Shown here: positions 52,248-60,630 of the stretch, piece by piece
Numbering within the stretch: position 1 is the first letter of the stretch
Layout of the letters: every line of letters begins with the position of its first letter
Source: JANNMJ01 sp031425525
Lineage (GTDB): Bacteria > Bacteroidota > Bacteroidia > Cytophagales > Hymenobacteraceae
DNA: 64,000 nucleotides
NCBI GenBank assembly: GCA_031425525.1
Contig: JANPJM010000093.1
Coordinates: forward strand, 8,032 to 72,031
Direction: 5' to 3'
Made by a program: the position numbers and the translations under genes
The notes under the pieces: model-generated
Seen by the model: the letters and a program-made list of their open reading frames with translations, nothing else
What the model was told of the DNA's origin: nothing
The model's database searches: none

Positions 52248-53448
52248 TGAGTTGCGAAATCTTCTGCACGTACTCGTCGTGCGTGTCGGCCCAGCCGTGG
52301 GTGGTGGCCAACCCGCCGTTCAGGAGGGCGTGGGCGGCGGCGGCGGTTGGTTGGGCGTCGAGTTGCACCACGGCGGCGTCGTAGGCGGCGCGGTCGCCAT
52401 CAAAAAGCTGCGCGATGAACGTGAACTTCTGATTGGTGGTGATGGCCTTGCCAATGGATTCGATCTTCGCCTTCGTTTCCAGCACTTCGGCCAGACCGGG
52501 CGCCTGCGAGACTTTGCTGCGGAGCTGGTCATTGAGATTGGATTTCTCGTGGTCGTGCCGCAGCTTCTCGTGGAGTGGGGTAGTGGTACCCTCGGCCGTT
52601 ACCAACGGCGCGCGGGCTGGCGGCGCGGGCAACGGTGCCAGTTGCGGCCGGGCGGCGGGCGGCGGCGCTGGCGCCGCTACCGGCGCAGGTTCAGCAACTT
52701 TAGGAGCCGCGATAGGCTCAGGAGCCTTAGGAGTAGGCGCTTCTGCCACAGGGGCCGGTTGCGGCGCGGCGGCAATCGGTGCCACTACGGGCGCCGGAGC
52801 CGGAGCCACCGCCCCAGCCGGCTCGCGCAGATCGGCCAGCGTAACCGGCACGATTTCGCTGAATTCGCGCAGCACCGCATCCGGTGCGGCCACTTCGCGG
52901 AAATGCGCCGTAGCGTACAGTTTCAAGCGGCTGAGTACCCCGGCGCGGTCGAGCGGCGTGGTGGGGAGCTGATTGATGAAACCTTCGAAGAGCGCCTTAT
53001 TGACATCAACGTACTTAAGATCAGCGCGCAACGAGTCGGTGATAAAGGCGGCGCCCGCTTCATCGGTGGGCAGAAACCGCTGGGCGTAGGCGGCGGCCGG
53101 GTCGAAGGCCAGGCCCAGCGCATCGGCGGCGGCCTCGGCCACGAGGGGCTCCAGATCGGCGCCTTTCACCCGAATATGGCGCGAGAGCGTAGCCATAAAA
53201 CCAGCCAGTGCTTGCTGCACTTCGGGGGCTTCGTAGTTGAAATAAGGCGAGCGCAACCGCTCGGTTTCCTGCTTCCACCGAAACATCAGGCGGTGCAGTA
53301 CCAGCAGATTGAGCTGCCGGATGGGGGTGAGGGAGAGGAGGGCGGGGCCTTCGACGGCCTCCTGCCCTGCGAGGGCGGTGGTGCAGGCTTGCTGGGCCAG
53401 GCGGGCGGCGTAGGCGCCGATGCGGGCGGCCGTAACTTTGTCTTCCAT
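52228..53448 (-). CDS. Two-domain hypothetical protein with Pro/Ala linker
   Basis: The 406-residue product (ATG 53448; an ATG three bases upstream is an alternative) has a helical N-terminal region to about residue 215, a Pro/Ala linker of about 85 residues, and a C-terminal helical domain (HEKLRHDHEKSNLNDQLRSK ... IGKAITTNQKFTFIAQLFDG). The C-terminal pattern recurs in uncharacterised Bacteroidota proteins. No signal or membrane segment is seen. It probably acts in the cytoplasm; function unknown. Confidence 0.72.
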   Translation of the reverse strand: MEDKVTAARIGAYAARLAQQACTTALAGQEAVEGPALLSLTPIRQLNLLVLHRLMFRWKQETERLRSPYFNYEAPEVQQALAGFMATLSRHIRVKGADLEPLVAEAAADALGLAFDPAAAYAQRFLPTDEAGAAFITDSLRADLKYVDVNKALFEGFINQLPTTPLDRAGVLSRLKLYATAHFREVAAPDAVLREFSEIVPVTLADLREPAGAVAPAPAPVVAPIAAAPQPAPVAEAPTPKAPEPIAAPKVAEPAPVAAPAPPPAARPQLAPLPAPPARAPLVTAEGTTTPLHEKLRHDHEKSNLNDQLRSKVSQAPGLAEVLETKAKIESIGKAITTNQKFTFIAQLFDGDRAAYDAAVVQLDAQPTAAAAHALLNGGLATTHGWADTHDEYVQKISQLIERKFA

Positions 53449-53609
53449 CAATTTAAACGAGTCCGGTCAATGCGGGGGCAAGCTACGACAGCGCACGTCG
53501 AAACGGGGCCGATGGTAGTGGAAATGGCCTTCATTAGCCTTGAAATCGTGTTTTTGCGTGCGCGGTTCCGCGTGCCTTCCGCTTCATCCCTTTCATTCTC
53601 CGGCACCAG

Positions 53610-53951
53610 GTGGCGCGCCTGACCATCAGCAACCTCGTGCCGCCGCCCACCGTGGACGTGGCCCCCGACCAACCGCTGCTCGCCGCCATCCAGGCTGCCG
53701 GGCTCGATTGGGCGCACGCGTGCGGTGGGCGCGGGCGCTGTACCACCTGCCGGTTGGTACTGACGGCGGGCGCCGAGGTTCTCGCCCCGCGCACTGCCGC
53801 CGAAGAGCGTTTCGCCGATTTGGGGCGCCTCCCCGGTAACAGCCGGCTGGCTTGCCAAGCGCAAACGGCGCCCGACTCGCCGCTCACCGCCGAACTTCGC
53901 GCCACGGTGCCGGTGGAGAATCGGCTGCCGCATTTACGATATGATGAGTAG
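53610..53951 (+). CDS. 2Fe-2S ferredoxin
   Basis: The 113-residue product starts at GTG 53610 (ARLTISNLVPPP). The plant-type cluster motif is ACGGRGRCTTC, with the fourth Cys in LACQAQ. Such proteins pass single electrons in the cytoplasm. Although isc clusters often include an adrenodoxin-like fdx, this gene is 10 kb away. The stop codon TAG (53949-53951) is inside the palindrome that follows. Confidence 0.88.
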   Translation: MARLTISNLVPPPTVDVAPDQPLLAAIQAAGLDWAHACGGRGRCTTCRLVLTAGAEVLAPRTAAEERFADLGRLPGNSRLACQAQTAPDSPLTAELRATVPVENRLPHLRYDE

Positions 53952-54033
53952 ATGATTTAGATGAGCAGATGAGTAGGTACTGTTTAGCGCACCTACTCAT
54001 CTACTCATCTACTCATCCGCTCACCTACTCATC
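53941..54033. repeat. Octamer-based inverted repeat (GATGAGTA type)
   Basis: Left arm 53941-53978 has GATGAGTA-like units; right arm 53991-54033 has CTACTCAT units in tandem. The arms pair over about 35 nt. It overlaps the ferredoxin stop codon and precedes tdk. A half copy (GAGTAGGTGAGTAGGT) is at 32301, at the aroC stop. Confidence 0.8.
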
Positions 54034-54079
54034 AAAAAATCTCCCTCCTTTGTCCCTCTTCCTCGAACCTCGCCTCACT

Positions 54080-54685
54080 ATGCGCCCGACGCCCGCCGAC
54101 GCGCAACACCCGCACCTGCCCGCCCGGCGCGGGTGGCTGGAAGTGATCTGCGGGTCGATGTTTTCGGGAAAAACCGAGGAGCTGATCCGCCGCCTGACGC
54201 GCGCGCGCATCGCCCGGCAACGGGTCGAAATTTTCAAACCCGCCCTCGATACGCGGTACCACGCCGAAGATGTGGTGTCGCATAACCAGGTCAGTATCCG
54301 CTCGACACCGATTCAGTTTGCCTCTGATTTGCTGCTGCTCGGCGCGGGCTGCGATGTAGTGGGCATCGACGAAGCCCAATTTTTCGATTCGGCGCTGCCC
54401 GATGTCTGCAACGACCTCGCCGACCGCGGTATCCGCGTGATTTGCGCCGGGTTGGATATGGACTTTGCCGGCCGGCCGTTCGGCCCAATGCCCGCACTGC
54501 TCGCCGTGGCCGAGTTCGTGACCAAAGTACACGCCGTGTGCGTGCGCTGCGGCGACCCCGCCGCGTACTCTTTCCGGCTATCCGCCGCCGCCGAGCGCGT
54601 GCTGCTCGGCGAAACCGATACCTACGAAGCCCGCTGCCGGGCGTGTTTTCTGGACGGACAAGCCCAAAAAGCCCGTGGCGAATAG
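54080..54685 (+). CDS. tdk: Thymidine kinase (type II)
   Basis: The enzyme phosphorylates thymidine for salvage. ATG 54080 gives 201 residues; the frame upstream is translated repeat. Motifs: P-loop GSMFSGKT (25-32), VVGIDEAQFFD with the catalytic Glu, GLDMDFAGRPF, and the zinc cysteine pairs CVRCGD and CRAC. This is the tetrameric bacterial type. Confidence 0.95.
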   Translation: MRPTPADAQHPHLPARRGWLEVICGSMFSGKTEELIRRLTRARIARQRVEIFKPALDTRYHAEDVVSHNQVSIRSTPIQFASDLLLLGAGCDVVGIDEAQFFDSALPDVCNDLADRGIRVICAGLDMDFAGRPFGPMPALLAVAEFVTKVHAVCVRCGDPAAYSFRLSAAAERVLLGETDTYEARCRACFLDGQAQKARGE

Positions 54686-54800
54686 ACGGTTTTACGTCCG
54701 CCCGGCGTTAGGGGCGGCACGTACTGGAAATTTTGGCGCCCATTCGCGCGTTCTCTTTCATTCCGGCGCCCGTGGGGGCGGCACGGCCTGGTTTCGTTCT

Positions 54801-57179
54801 ATGACTCACGTTCGACTTTCGGCGCTCCGGCGCGCTTCTTTGCGTCTTTTCAATGGAATCGGCCGCGCGTTGCCCGTGGTGGCGCTGCTGCTCGCGGGCG
54901 GCACGGCATCGGCCCAAACGCCTTTGGGGCAGTGGCAGTTGGTGGCGCCCGGCACCAGTGCGAGCCGCCTCGTGGAGGCCAATAACGCGCTGTACGTGGC
55001 CGGCGATTACGGCCTGTTTCGGTATGATCTGGCCGATAAATCGATTCGCGCGCTCTCCAAGCAAGATGGTTTTGCCGATGTGCGCGTGGCGGCGCTCGCC
55101 TATGATTCGGCGACGCGCCTCGTCGTGATCGGCTATCAGGATACGAATATCGATCTGCTCGACCCGCGCACGGGCGTCATCACCAACGTGGCCGACATTC
55201 AGCGGCGCACCATCGTGGGCACCAAAGCCATCAGTGCTATTACAACCATCGACGGGCTGGCGTACGTAGCGTGTTCGTTCGGGATCGTGGTGGTCGATTT
55301 GCGGAAAGTGGAGGTCGCCGATACCTATTCGGGCTTGGGGCGAACGGGCAACAACGTGGCCATCCGGGCGGTAGCCGTACGCGGCGACAGCCTGTTGGCT
55401 GCCATAGACAACGGCGTGCTGGTGGGGCTGCGCACGCGCAACCTGCTCGATTACCGCAACTGGACGCTCAACTCGACCCTCAGCAACGTGGGGGCGTTGG
55501 CGGTGTACCGGGGGCATTTTTACGCTGCCAACGACGGCCGGGGCGTCTTTCGCCTCAACGCGGACGTGTGGGATACGGTGGCGGGCATCAGCGCTACCAG
55601 CTTCGTGCCGGTTACGGGCCTGATGGCCACCCGCACAGCCCTCACGGTGGTGTACTCCAACGACTCGCGCGTGAGCGTGCTGCGCGCCGACGGCTCCGTG
55701 ACCGACCTCAATGTCGGGGCCGGGCTGTTGCTTCAGGCGCTCATCGGGTCTGATGGGCAGTACTATATCGCCGATCAGGCGCGCGGGTTGCTTGTCACCG
55801 ATGCCGCGCGGCTGGCGTCAGGCACGCCGCCCGCCATCGTGGCGCCCAACGGCCCGGCGGCCGATGTGTCGTTTTTCACGCTGCCGGTCGGGGCCGATAT
55901 GTATGCGTTTTCGGGCGGTTACAACTCGGGCACGGGCGGCACGGGGCGCGGGCAAGGCTTCTCGCACCGACAAGGCGGGCAGTGGCGCACCTACAACCGC
56001 AGCACCGTTTCGCCGGCCACCAACTACCCCGACCTGGCCGACAACCTGAGCGCCGCCGCCTGGAACCCCGTCAATCAGAAGCTGTACATCGGTTCCTACG
56101 GCAACGGCCTCATCGAGTGGAGCGGGCCGGACGCGCCGTTTCGGCGGTTCAGCGGGGCGCCGCTGGTGAGTACCACCGGCATCGGCGAGGGCTACTACCG
56201 CGTGCCCGGCGTGGCCGTGGATGCGGCCGGTATCGTGTGGTTCACCAATTTTCATCAGGCGGCGGGTCAGCCGTCGCTGTTTTCCTTTGACCCCGCCACC
56301 GCCATCGTGCGGCCGCATCTGGCGGGCGTGGTAGGGGCCGAAATGGCTCAACGGATCGTGATCGACGATAACGGCAACAAGTGGATTGCCGGTTTCCCAT
56401 CGCGTGTCAAAGGCACGGGCATTTTAGGGTTGGTGTACAACGAACAATCGGGCCGCTCGCGCCCGCTGACCGTGCAACCCGAAAACGGGGGCCTGGTGGG
56501 AGAAATCTACGCGATTGCGAAGGATCGCAAGGGCGATATCTGGATCGGGACGAGTAAAGGAGTGCAGGTTTTTTACAACACGGCGGACGCCCTGACGGTA
56601 GGAGCAACCTTCAAGGCTGTTCAACCCATCATCGACCGCCGCTTCTTGCTCGAAAATCAGTTGGTGAAAGCGATTGCCATCGACGGCGCCAACCGCAAAT
56701 GGATCGGCACCGACGACGGCGTGTACCTTTTCGGCGAAGACGGCGACGTAGCCATCGCGCAGTTCACGGCCGAAAATTCGCCGCTGCCGTCCAACGTCGT
56801 CAATTCCCTTTCCATCAATGGTGTCACCGGCGAGGTCTTCATCGGCACCGATGGCGGGCTGGTTTCCTACCGGGGCTCGGCCACGGAACCCCCCACTACG
56901 GAAGAAAAACCGACCTGCACCACCGTCTTCCCCAACCCGGTACCGGCGCGTTTCGCGGGGCAAATCGCCATCGATGGCCTCACGGGCGGTGCCACCGTCA
57001 AAATCACCGACGTAGCCGGGCAACTCGTCTACGAGGCCACCGCCACCGGCGGCCGCGCCGTCTGGAACGCCCGCGATTACAACGGCCGCCGCGTGCGCAC
57101 GGGCATTTACCTGGCCTATTCGTCGGATGCCGATGGGCAGAACACCTGCGTGAGCAAAATCGCGGTGCTGGGCGAGTAA
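54801..57179 (+). CDS. porZ: T9SS component PorZ (beta-propeller, A-LPS attachment)
   Basis: PorZ is part of the T9SS attachment complex at the cell surface and delivers anionic LPS to the sortase PorU in Porphyromonas. ATG 54801 gives 792 residues with a signal peptide (LPVVALLLAGGTASAQT). Two propellers follow: the first includes LSKQDGFADVRVAALAYDSA and VIGYQDTNIDLLDPRTG, hallmark PorZ motifs, and later units include GDIWIGTSKGVQVFYN and KWIGTDDGVYLFGEDG. The C-terminal 90 residues (TTVFPNPVPARFAGQIAIDG ... TGIYLAYSSDADGQN) form a T9SS type A sorting domain. Its presence fits the T9SS cargo protein at 1-4089. Confidence 0.9.
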   Translation: MTHVRLSALRRASLRLFNGIGRALPVVALLLAGGTASAQTPLGQWQLVAPGTSASRLVEANNALYVAGDYGLFRYDLADKSIRALSKQDGFADVRVAALAYDSATRLVVIGYQDTNIDLLDPRTGVITNVADIQRRTIVGTKAISAITTIDGLAYVACSFGIVVVDLRKVEVADTYSGLGRTGNNVAIRAVAVRGDSLLAAIDNGVLVGLRTRNLLDYRNWTLNSTLSNVGALAVYRGHFYAANDGRGVFRLNADVWDTVAGISATSFVPVTGLMATRTALTVVYSNDSRVSVLRADGSVTDLNVGAGLLLQALIGSDGQYYIADQARGLLVTDAARLASGTPPAIVAPNGPAADVSFFTLPVGADMYAFSGGYNSGTGGTGRGQGFSHRQGGQWRTYNRSTVSPATNYPDLADNLSAAAWNPVNQKLYIGSYGNGLIEWSGPDAPFRRFSGAPLVSTTGIGEGYYRVPGVAVDAAGIVWFTNFHQAAGQPSLFSFDPATAIVRPHLAGVVGAEMAQRIVIDDNGNKWIAGFPSRVKGTGILGLVYNEQSGRSRPLTVQPENGGLVGEIYAIAKDRKGDIWIGTSKGVQVFYNTADALTVGATFKAVQPIIDRRFLLENQLVKAIAIDGANRKWIGTDDGVYLFGEDGDVAIAQFTAENSPLPSNVVNSLSINGVTGEVFIGTDGGLVSYRGSATEPPTTEEKPTCTTVFPNPVPARFAGQIAIDGLTGGATVKITDVAGQLVYEATATGGRAVWNARDYNGRRVRTGIYLAYSSDADGQNTCVSKIAVLGE

Positions 57180-57180
57180 T

Positions 57181-57251
57181 CTGAATTACGAATTACCAAT
57201 TACGAATTGACGGTTCGCGATGGATATTTCTTAATTCGTAATTCGTAATTA
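57181..57251. repeat. Heptamer-based inverted repeat (ATTACGA type) between porZ and recO
   Basis: The left arm (57181-57210) contains ATTACGA/ATTACCA units, and the right arm (57230-57251) contains TTCGTAA units. It fills exactly the gap from the porZ stop to the recO ATG at 57252. Confidence 0.8.
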
Positions 57252-57992
57252 ATGCTCATTAAAACCCAGGGGCTCGTCCTCGGCTATATCCGCTACCGCG
57301 AAAGCTCCATTATCACGCGGATTTACACGCGGGAGGCGGGCGTGCAGAGTTACATCGTGAATTCGGTGCGGGGTGGGGGTAAGGCGCCATCGCGGTTGGC
57401 GCTGTTTCAGCCGTTTACGTTGCTCGATTTGGTGGCGTACCCCGCCAAGCGCGGCGGCGGTCTCACGCGCCTGAGTGAGTACCGCGTGGCGTACGCCTAC
57501 CATACCGTGCCCTACGATATGCGCAAAAACAGCGTGGTAATGGTGCTGAGCGAGGTCGTGAGCCGCGCCGTGCGCGAAGAAGAAGCCAATGACGCGCTGT
57601 TCGCCTACCTGCGCGAGCAATTGGTCGGGTTCGACCAAGCCGAAACCGGTTTCGAGAATTTCCCCCTGACTTTTCTGCTCGGCCTGTCGCAGTACCTCGG
57701 CTTCGCGCCGCGCTCCGGCGAAGATATCGTAAACCAGCTTCTGAGCGGCGGCGTGCTGCAACCCAATACCCCGCGCGGCGTGAGCCTGAGCGCCGGCCTG
57801 ACCCTCAACGAACTCGAAGACCGCTTCGAGGCGCTGCTGCGCGGCTCGTCCGACGCGGTGGCCGTGGCCGTGCAAAATGGCCGCGAGCGCCGCGAACTGC
57901 TTCACCTGCTGCTCGCCTACTATCGCCTCCACGTCGAAAACCTGGGGCCGGTGAAGTCGCTCGATATTTTGAGCGAAGTGCTAGGGGGGTGA
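57252..57992 (+). CDS. recO: DNA repair protein RecO
   Basis: RecO anneals single strands and helps load RecA. The 246-residue product has the N-terminal OB fold (MLIKTQGLVLGYIRYRESSI, ITRIYTREAGVQSYIV) and the helical C-terminal domain (FPLTFLLGLSQYLGFAPRSG, ALLRGSSDAVAVAVQNGRER). The zinc cysteines found in some RecO proteins are absent. Start ATG 57252 comes directly after the palindromic repeat. Confidence 0.93.
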   Translation: MLIKTQGLVLGYIRYRESSIITRIYTREAGVQSYIVNSVRGGGKAPSRLALFQPFTLLDLVAYPAKRGGGLTRLSEYRVAYAYHTVPYDMRKNSVVMVLSEVVSRAVREEEANDALFAYLREQLVGFDQAETGFENFPLTFLLGLSQYLGFAPRSGEDIVNQLLSGGVLQPNTPRGVSLSAGLTLNELEDRFEALLRGSSDAVAVAVQNGRERRELLHLLLAYYRLHVENLGPVKSLDILSEVLGG

Positions 57993-57999
57993 AACCAAT

Positions 58000-58232
58000 A
58001 CGTCCGGCCCTACCCGGGATCGGTTCGGGCTTACCCGGGGCCGGTAAGGACTTACCCGAACTGGTACGGGCTTACCCGGGGTCGGTACGGGCTTACCCGA
58101 ACTGATACGGGCTTACCCGGGGTCGGTACGGGCTTACCTGAACTGGTACGGGCTTACCCGGGGTCGGTACGGACTTACTCGGGATCGGTACGGCCTTACC
58201 CGGGGTCGGTACGGGCTTACGCGGGCCCGGTA
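58000..58232. repeat. Tandem array of about eleven 20-21-bp units between recO and the ABC transporter
   Basis: Eleven units such as GTACGGGCTTACCCGGGGTC plus a base (21 bp) and GTACGGGCTTACCCGAACTG (20 bp) partly alternate. They lie entirely between two genes; a near -7 box (TACCTTCG) directly follows the last unit. Confidence 0.88.
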
Positions 58233-58255
58233 CGGCGACTACCTTCGCCCCCGTT

Positions 58256-59212
58256 ATGACTGAACCCTCCGCCGCCCCGCTGCTCTCCGTCCGCCACGTC
58301 GGCAAGCAGTACGACCGCCACACGGCCGTGTCCGATGTGTCGTTCGACATCCCCGCCGGTTGCATCTTCGGCCTGTTGGGGCCGAACGGCGCCGGCAAAA
58401 CCTCGCTCATCCGCATCATCACGCAGATTACGGCGCCCGATAAGGGCGAAGTGCTGTTCAAGGGCGAGCGGCTGAACCCCAGCCACATCAGTCGCATCGG
58501 CTACTTGCCCGAAGAGCGCGGCCTGTACAAGAAAATGCAGGTCGGCGAGCAACTCGTGTACCTCGCGCGCCTCAAAGGAATGGCGAAAAGCGAGGCCGTG
58601 CGGCGCATCAATACGTGGCTCGATAAGCTCGATTTCAAGGGCCAGGCGCAGAAAAACGTCGAAGACCTCTCGAAGGGGATGCAGCAGAAAGTGCAGTTCA
58701 TCGCCACCGTTTTGCACGAACCGGAGCTATTGATTCTCGACGAACCCTTCTCCGGCTTCGACCCCATCAACGCCAACCTCATCAAAGACGAGATTCTGGA
58801 GCTGCGCCGCAAAGGCACCACCATCATCTTCAGCACCCACCGCATGGAATCGGTCGAGGAACTCTGCGACCATATCGCCCTCCTCAACCGCTCGCGCAAA
58901 ATCCTCGACGGGCCGGTGAAGGACGTGCGCAACTCGTTCCGCACCAGCACCTACGAAATACTGGGCACCAGCCCGTCGCCGCCGATTCTGGCGCACCCCG
59001 ATTTTCACGTCGTGGCGCAGGAGCGGCTACCCGACAATCATTTTCGCCTCACCGCCCAACTCCTCAACGGCGTGCAGTTGAACGTACTGTTGCGGTACCT
59101 GATCGAGAAGACCCCGGCGCAGATTTCATCGGTTCACGAGCTGATTCCGAGCATCAACGACATTTTCATCCGCACCGTGCGCGAGAGCGAGGCGGCCCTC
59201 GTCACCGCCTAA
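58256..59212 (+). CDS. ABC transporter ATP-binding protein
   Basis: The 318-residue ATPase has Walker A GPNGAGKT (42-49), Q-loop near IITQITAP, signature region EDLSKGMQQKVQF (an unusual form of LSGGQ), Walker B LLILDEPFSGFD and the switch His in STHRM. A C-terminal domain of about 90 residues follows. The LSKGMQQK signature and the partner permease match the NatA/NatB-like ABC-2 exporters. The substrate is unknown. Confidence 0.93.
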   Translation: MTEPSAAPLLSVRHVGKQYDRHTAVSDVSFDIPAGCIFGLLGPNGAGKTSLIRIITQITAPDKGEVLFKGERLNPSHISRIGYLPEERGLYKKMQVGEQLVYLARLKGMAKSEAVRRINTWLDKLDFKGQAQKNVEDLSKGMQQKVQFIATVLHEPELLILDEPFSGFDPINANLIKDEILELRRKGTTIIFSTHRMESVEELCDHIALLNRSRKILDGPVKDVRNSFRTSTYEILGTSPSPPILAHPDFHVVAQERLPDNHFRLTAQLLNGVQLNVLLRYLIEKTPAQISSVHELIPSINDIFIRTVRESEAALVTA

Positions 59213-59226
59213 ACGCCTAGCGCATC

Positions 59227-60630
59227 ATGGAAAAAATCTGGCTGATCTTCCAACGCGAATACCTCACCCGCGTCCGTAAAAAGAGCTTCGTGGTGATGAC
59301 GCTGGTTGGCCCGCTGCTGCTGGCGGCGGCGTTCGCCATCCCGATCTGGCTCGCTACCTCCGACGACGACCGTGTCACCGTGCGCGTCCTCGACGAATCG
59401 GGCAAGCTCGGCCAACTCACCTCCGCCGATTCGTCGTACCGGTTCGTGCCCGTAGCGCCGCCGCTGGCCGCCGCCAAGCTGGGTCTCAAAGAGCAAAAAG
59501 GCACCGTGCTGCTCTACGCCCCGCCCACCCTCAGCCTCGACAACCCCGCCGGGTTGCAGCTTTTCACCGAAGCCAACCTCGGTCTCGACCAGCAACTGGG
59601 GCTCGAAAAATTGCTGCGGCGCCAAGTCGAGCAGTTGCGCCTGCGTCGTTCCGGCATCGACGAAACCGTGCTGGCGGCGGCCCGCGTCACCGACCTCGAC
59701 CTCAAAACCACCCGCCTCGACGCCTCCGGCGGCGAAAAGGACGATAACGCCGGCCTCGTCGTGGCGCTCGGCTACGGCGGCGCGCTGCTCATCTACCTCT
59801 TCACGTTCCTGTACGGGGTGCAGGTGATGCGTGGCGTGACGGAGGAAAAAACGAACCGCATCGTGGAAGTGATGATCTCGTCGGTGCGGCCGTTTCAGTT
59901 GATGATGGGGAAGATTTTGGGAATTGCCGCCGTCGGGCTCACGCAATTCGCGCTGTGGGTGGTGCTGAGTTACGGGGTTACTACGGCGCTGGCGTCGCAG
60001 TTTGGGATCGATAAGATTCCGGCCGTGCAGCAGACCAATCGCGCCCAAACCGCCCTCGCCGCCGAAGCCGCCGACACGGGTTCGGGCGCCACCGTCGGCG
60101 GCGCCTCGGCTACCGCCAAAGCCGCCGCCATGAGCGAGCAGGACGCTGGTACCGCGCAAAAAGCCAAATTTGCGGGCGTGTGGTCGCAGGTAAAAGCCGT
60201 AAACTGGGGCACGCTGCTGGCCGTTTTCGTCTTCTATTTCCTCGGCGGCTACCTGCTCTACGCGGCGCTGTTTGGCGCCGTGGGGGCGGCCGTCGATGCC
60301 GAAACCGACGCCCAGCAGTTCATGATGCCCATCACGATGCCGCTGATCCTGTCGTTCATCATCGCGCAAACGGCCGTCATCAACAACCCCAACGGCCCGG
60401 TGGCGGTCTGGATGTCGCTCATCCCGTTCACCTCGCCCATCGTGATGACGATGCGCATCCCGTTCGGCGGCGTGCCCGCCTGGCAACTAGCGCTCTCGAT
60501 GACGCTGCTCGTGCTGGGTTTCGTGGGCACCACGTGGCTCGCGGGCCGCATCTACCGCGTGGGCATTTTGCTCTACGGCAAGAAACCGACGTTTAAGGAA
60601 CTTGGCAAATGGCTGTTTTACAAAGGATAA
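59227..60630 (+). CDS. ABC-2 type transporter permease (NatB-like)
   Basis: The 467-residue membrane protein has an N-terminal helix (VVMTLVGPLLLAAAFAIPIW), a large extracytoplasmic domain to about residue 175, then five to six helices. The motif QVMRGVTEEKTNRIVEVMIS followed by RPFQLMMGKILGIAAVGLTQ is typical of NatB-like permeases. An Ala-rich insert (AQTALAAEAADTGSG...) separates two helices. It pairs with the preceding ATPase. The next gene overlaps its end. Confidence 0.92.
   Translation: MEKIWLIFQREYLTRVRKKSFVVMTLVGPLLLAAAFAIPIWLATSDDDRVTVRVLDESGKLGQLTSADSSYRFVPVAPPLAAAKLGLKEQKGTVLLYAPPTLSLDNPAGLQLFTEANLGLDQQLGLEKLLRRQVEQLRLRRSGIDETVLAAARVTDLDLKTTRLDASGGEKDDNAGLVVALGYGGALLIYLFTFLYGVQVMRGVTEEKTNRIVEVMISSVRPFQLMMGKILGIAAVGLTQFALWVVLSYGVTTALASQFGIDKIPAVQQTNRAQTALAAEAADTGSGATVGGASATAKAAAMSEQDAGTAQKAKFAGVWSQVKAVNWGTLLAVFVFYFLGGYLLYAALFGAVGAAVDAETDAQQFMMPITMPLILSFIIAQTAVINNPNGPVAVWMSLIPFTSPIVMTMRIPFGGVPAWQLALSMTLLVLGFVGTTWLAGRIYRVGILLYGKKPTFKELGKWLFYKG

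Noticed and set aside
58000..58232. CRISPR array
   Set aside because: Units are contiguous with no unique spacers and no cas genes are nearby; the same holds for the arrays at 30901 and 43643.
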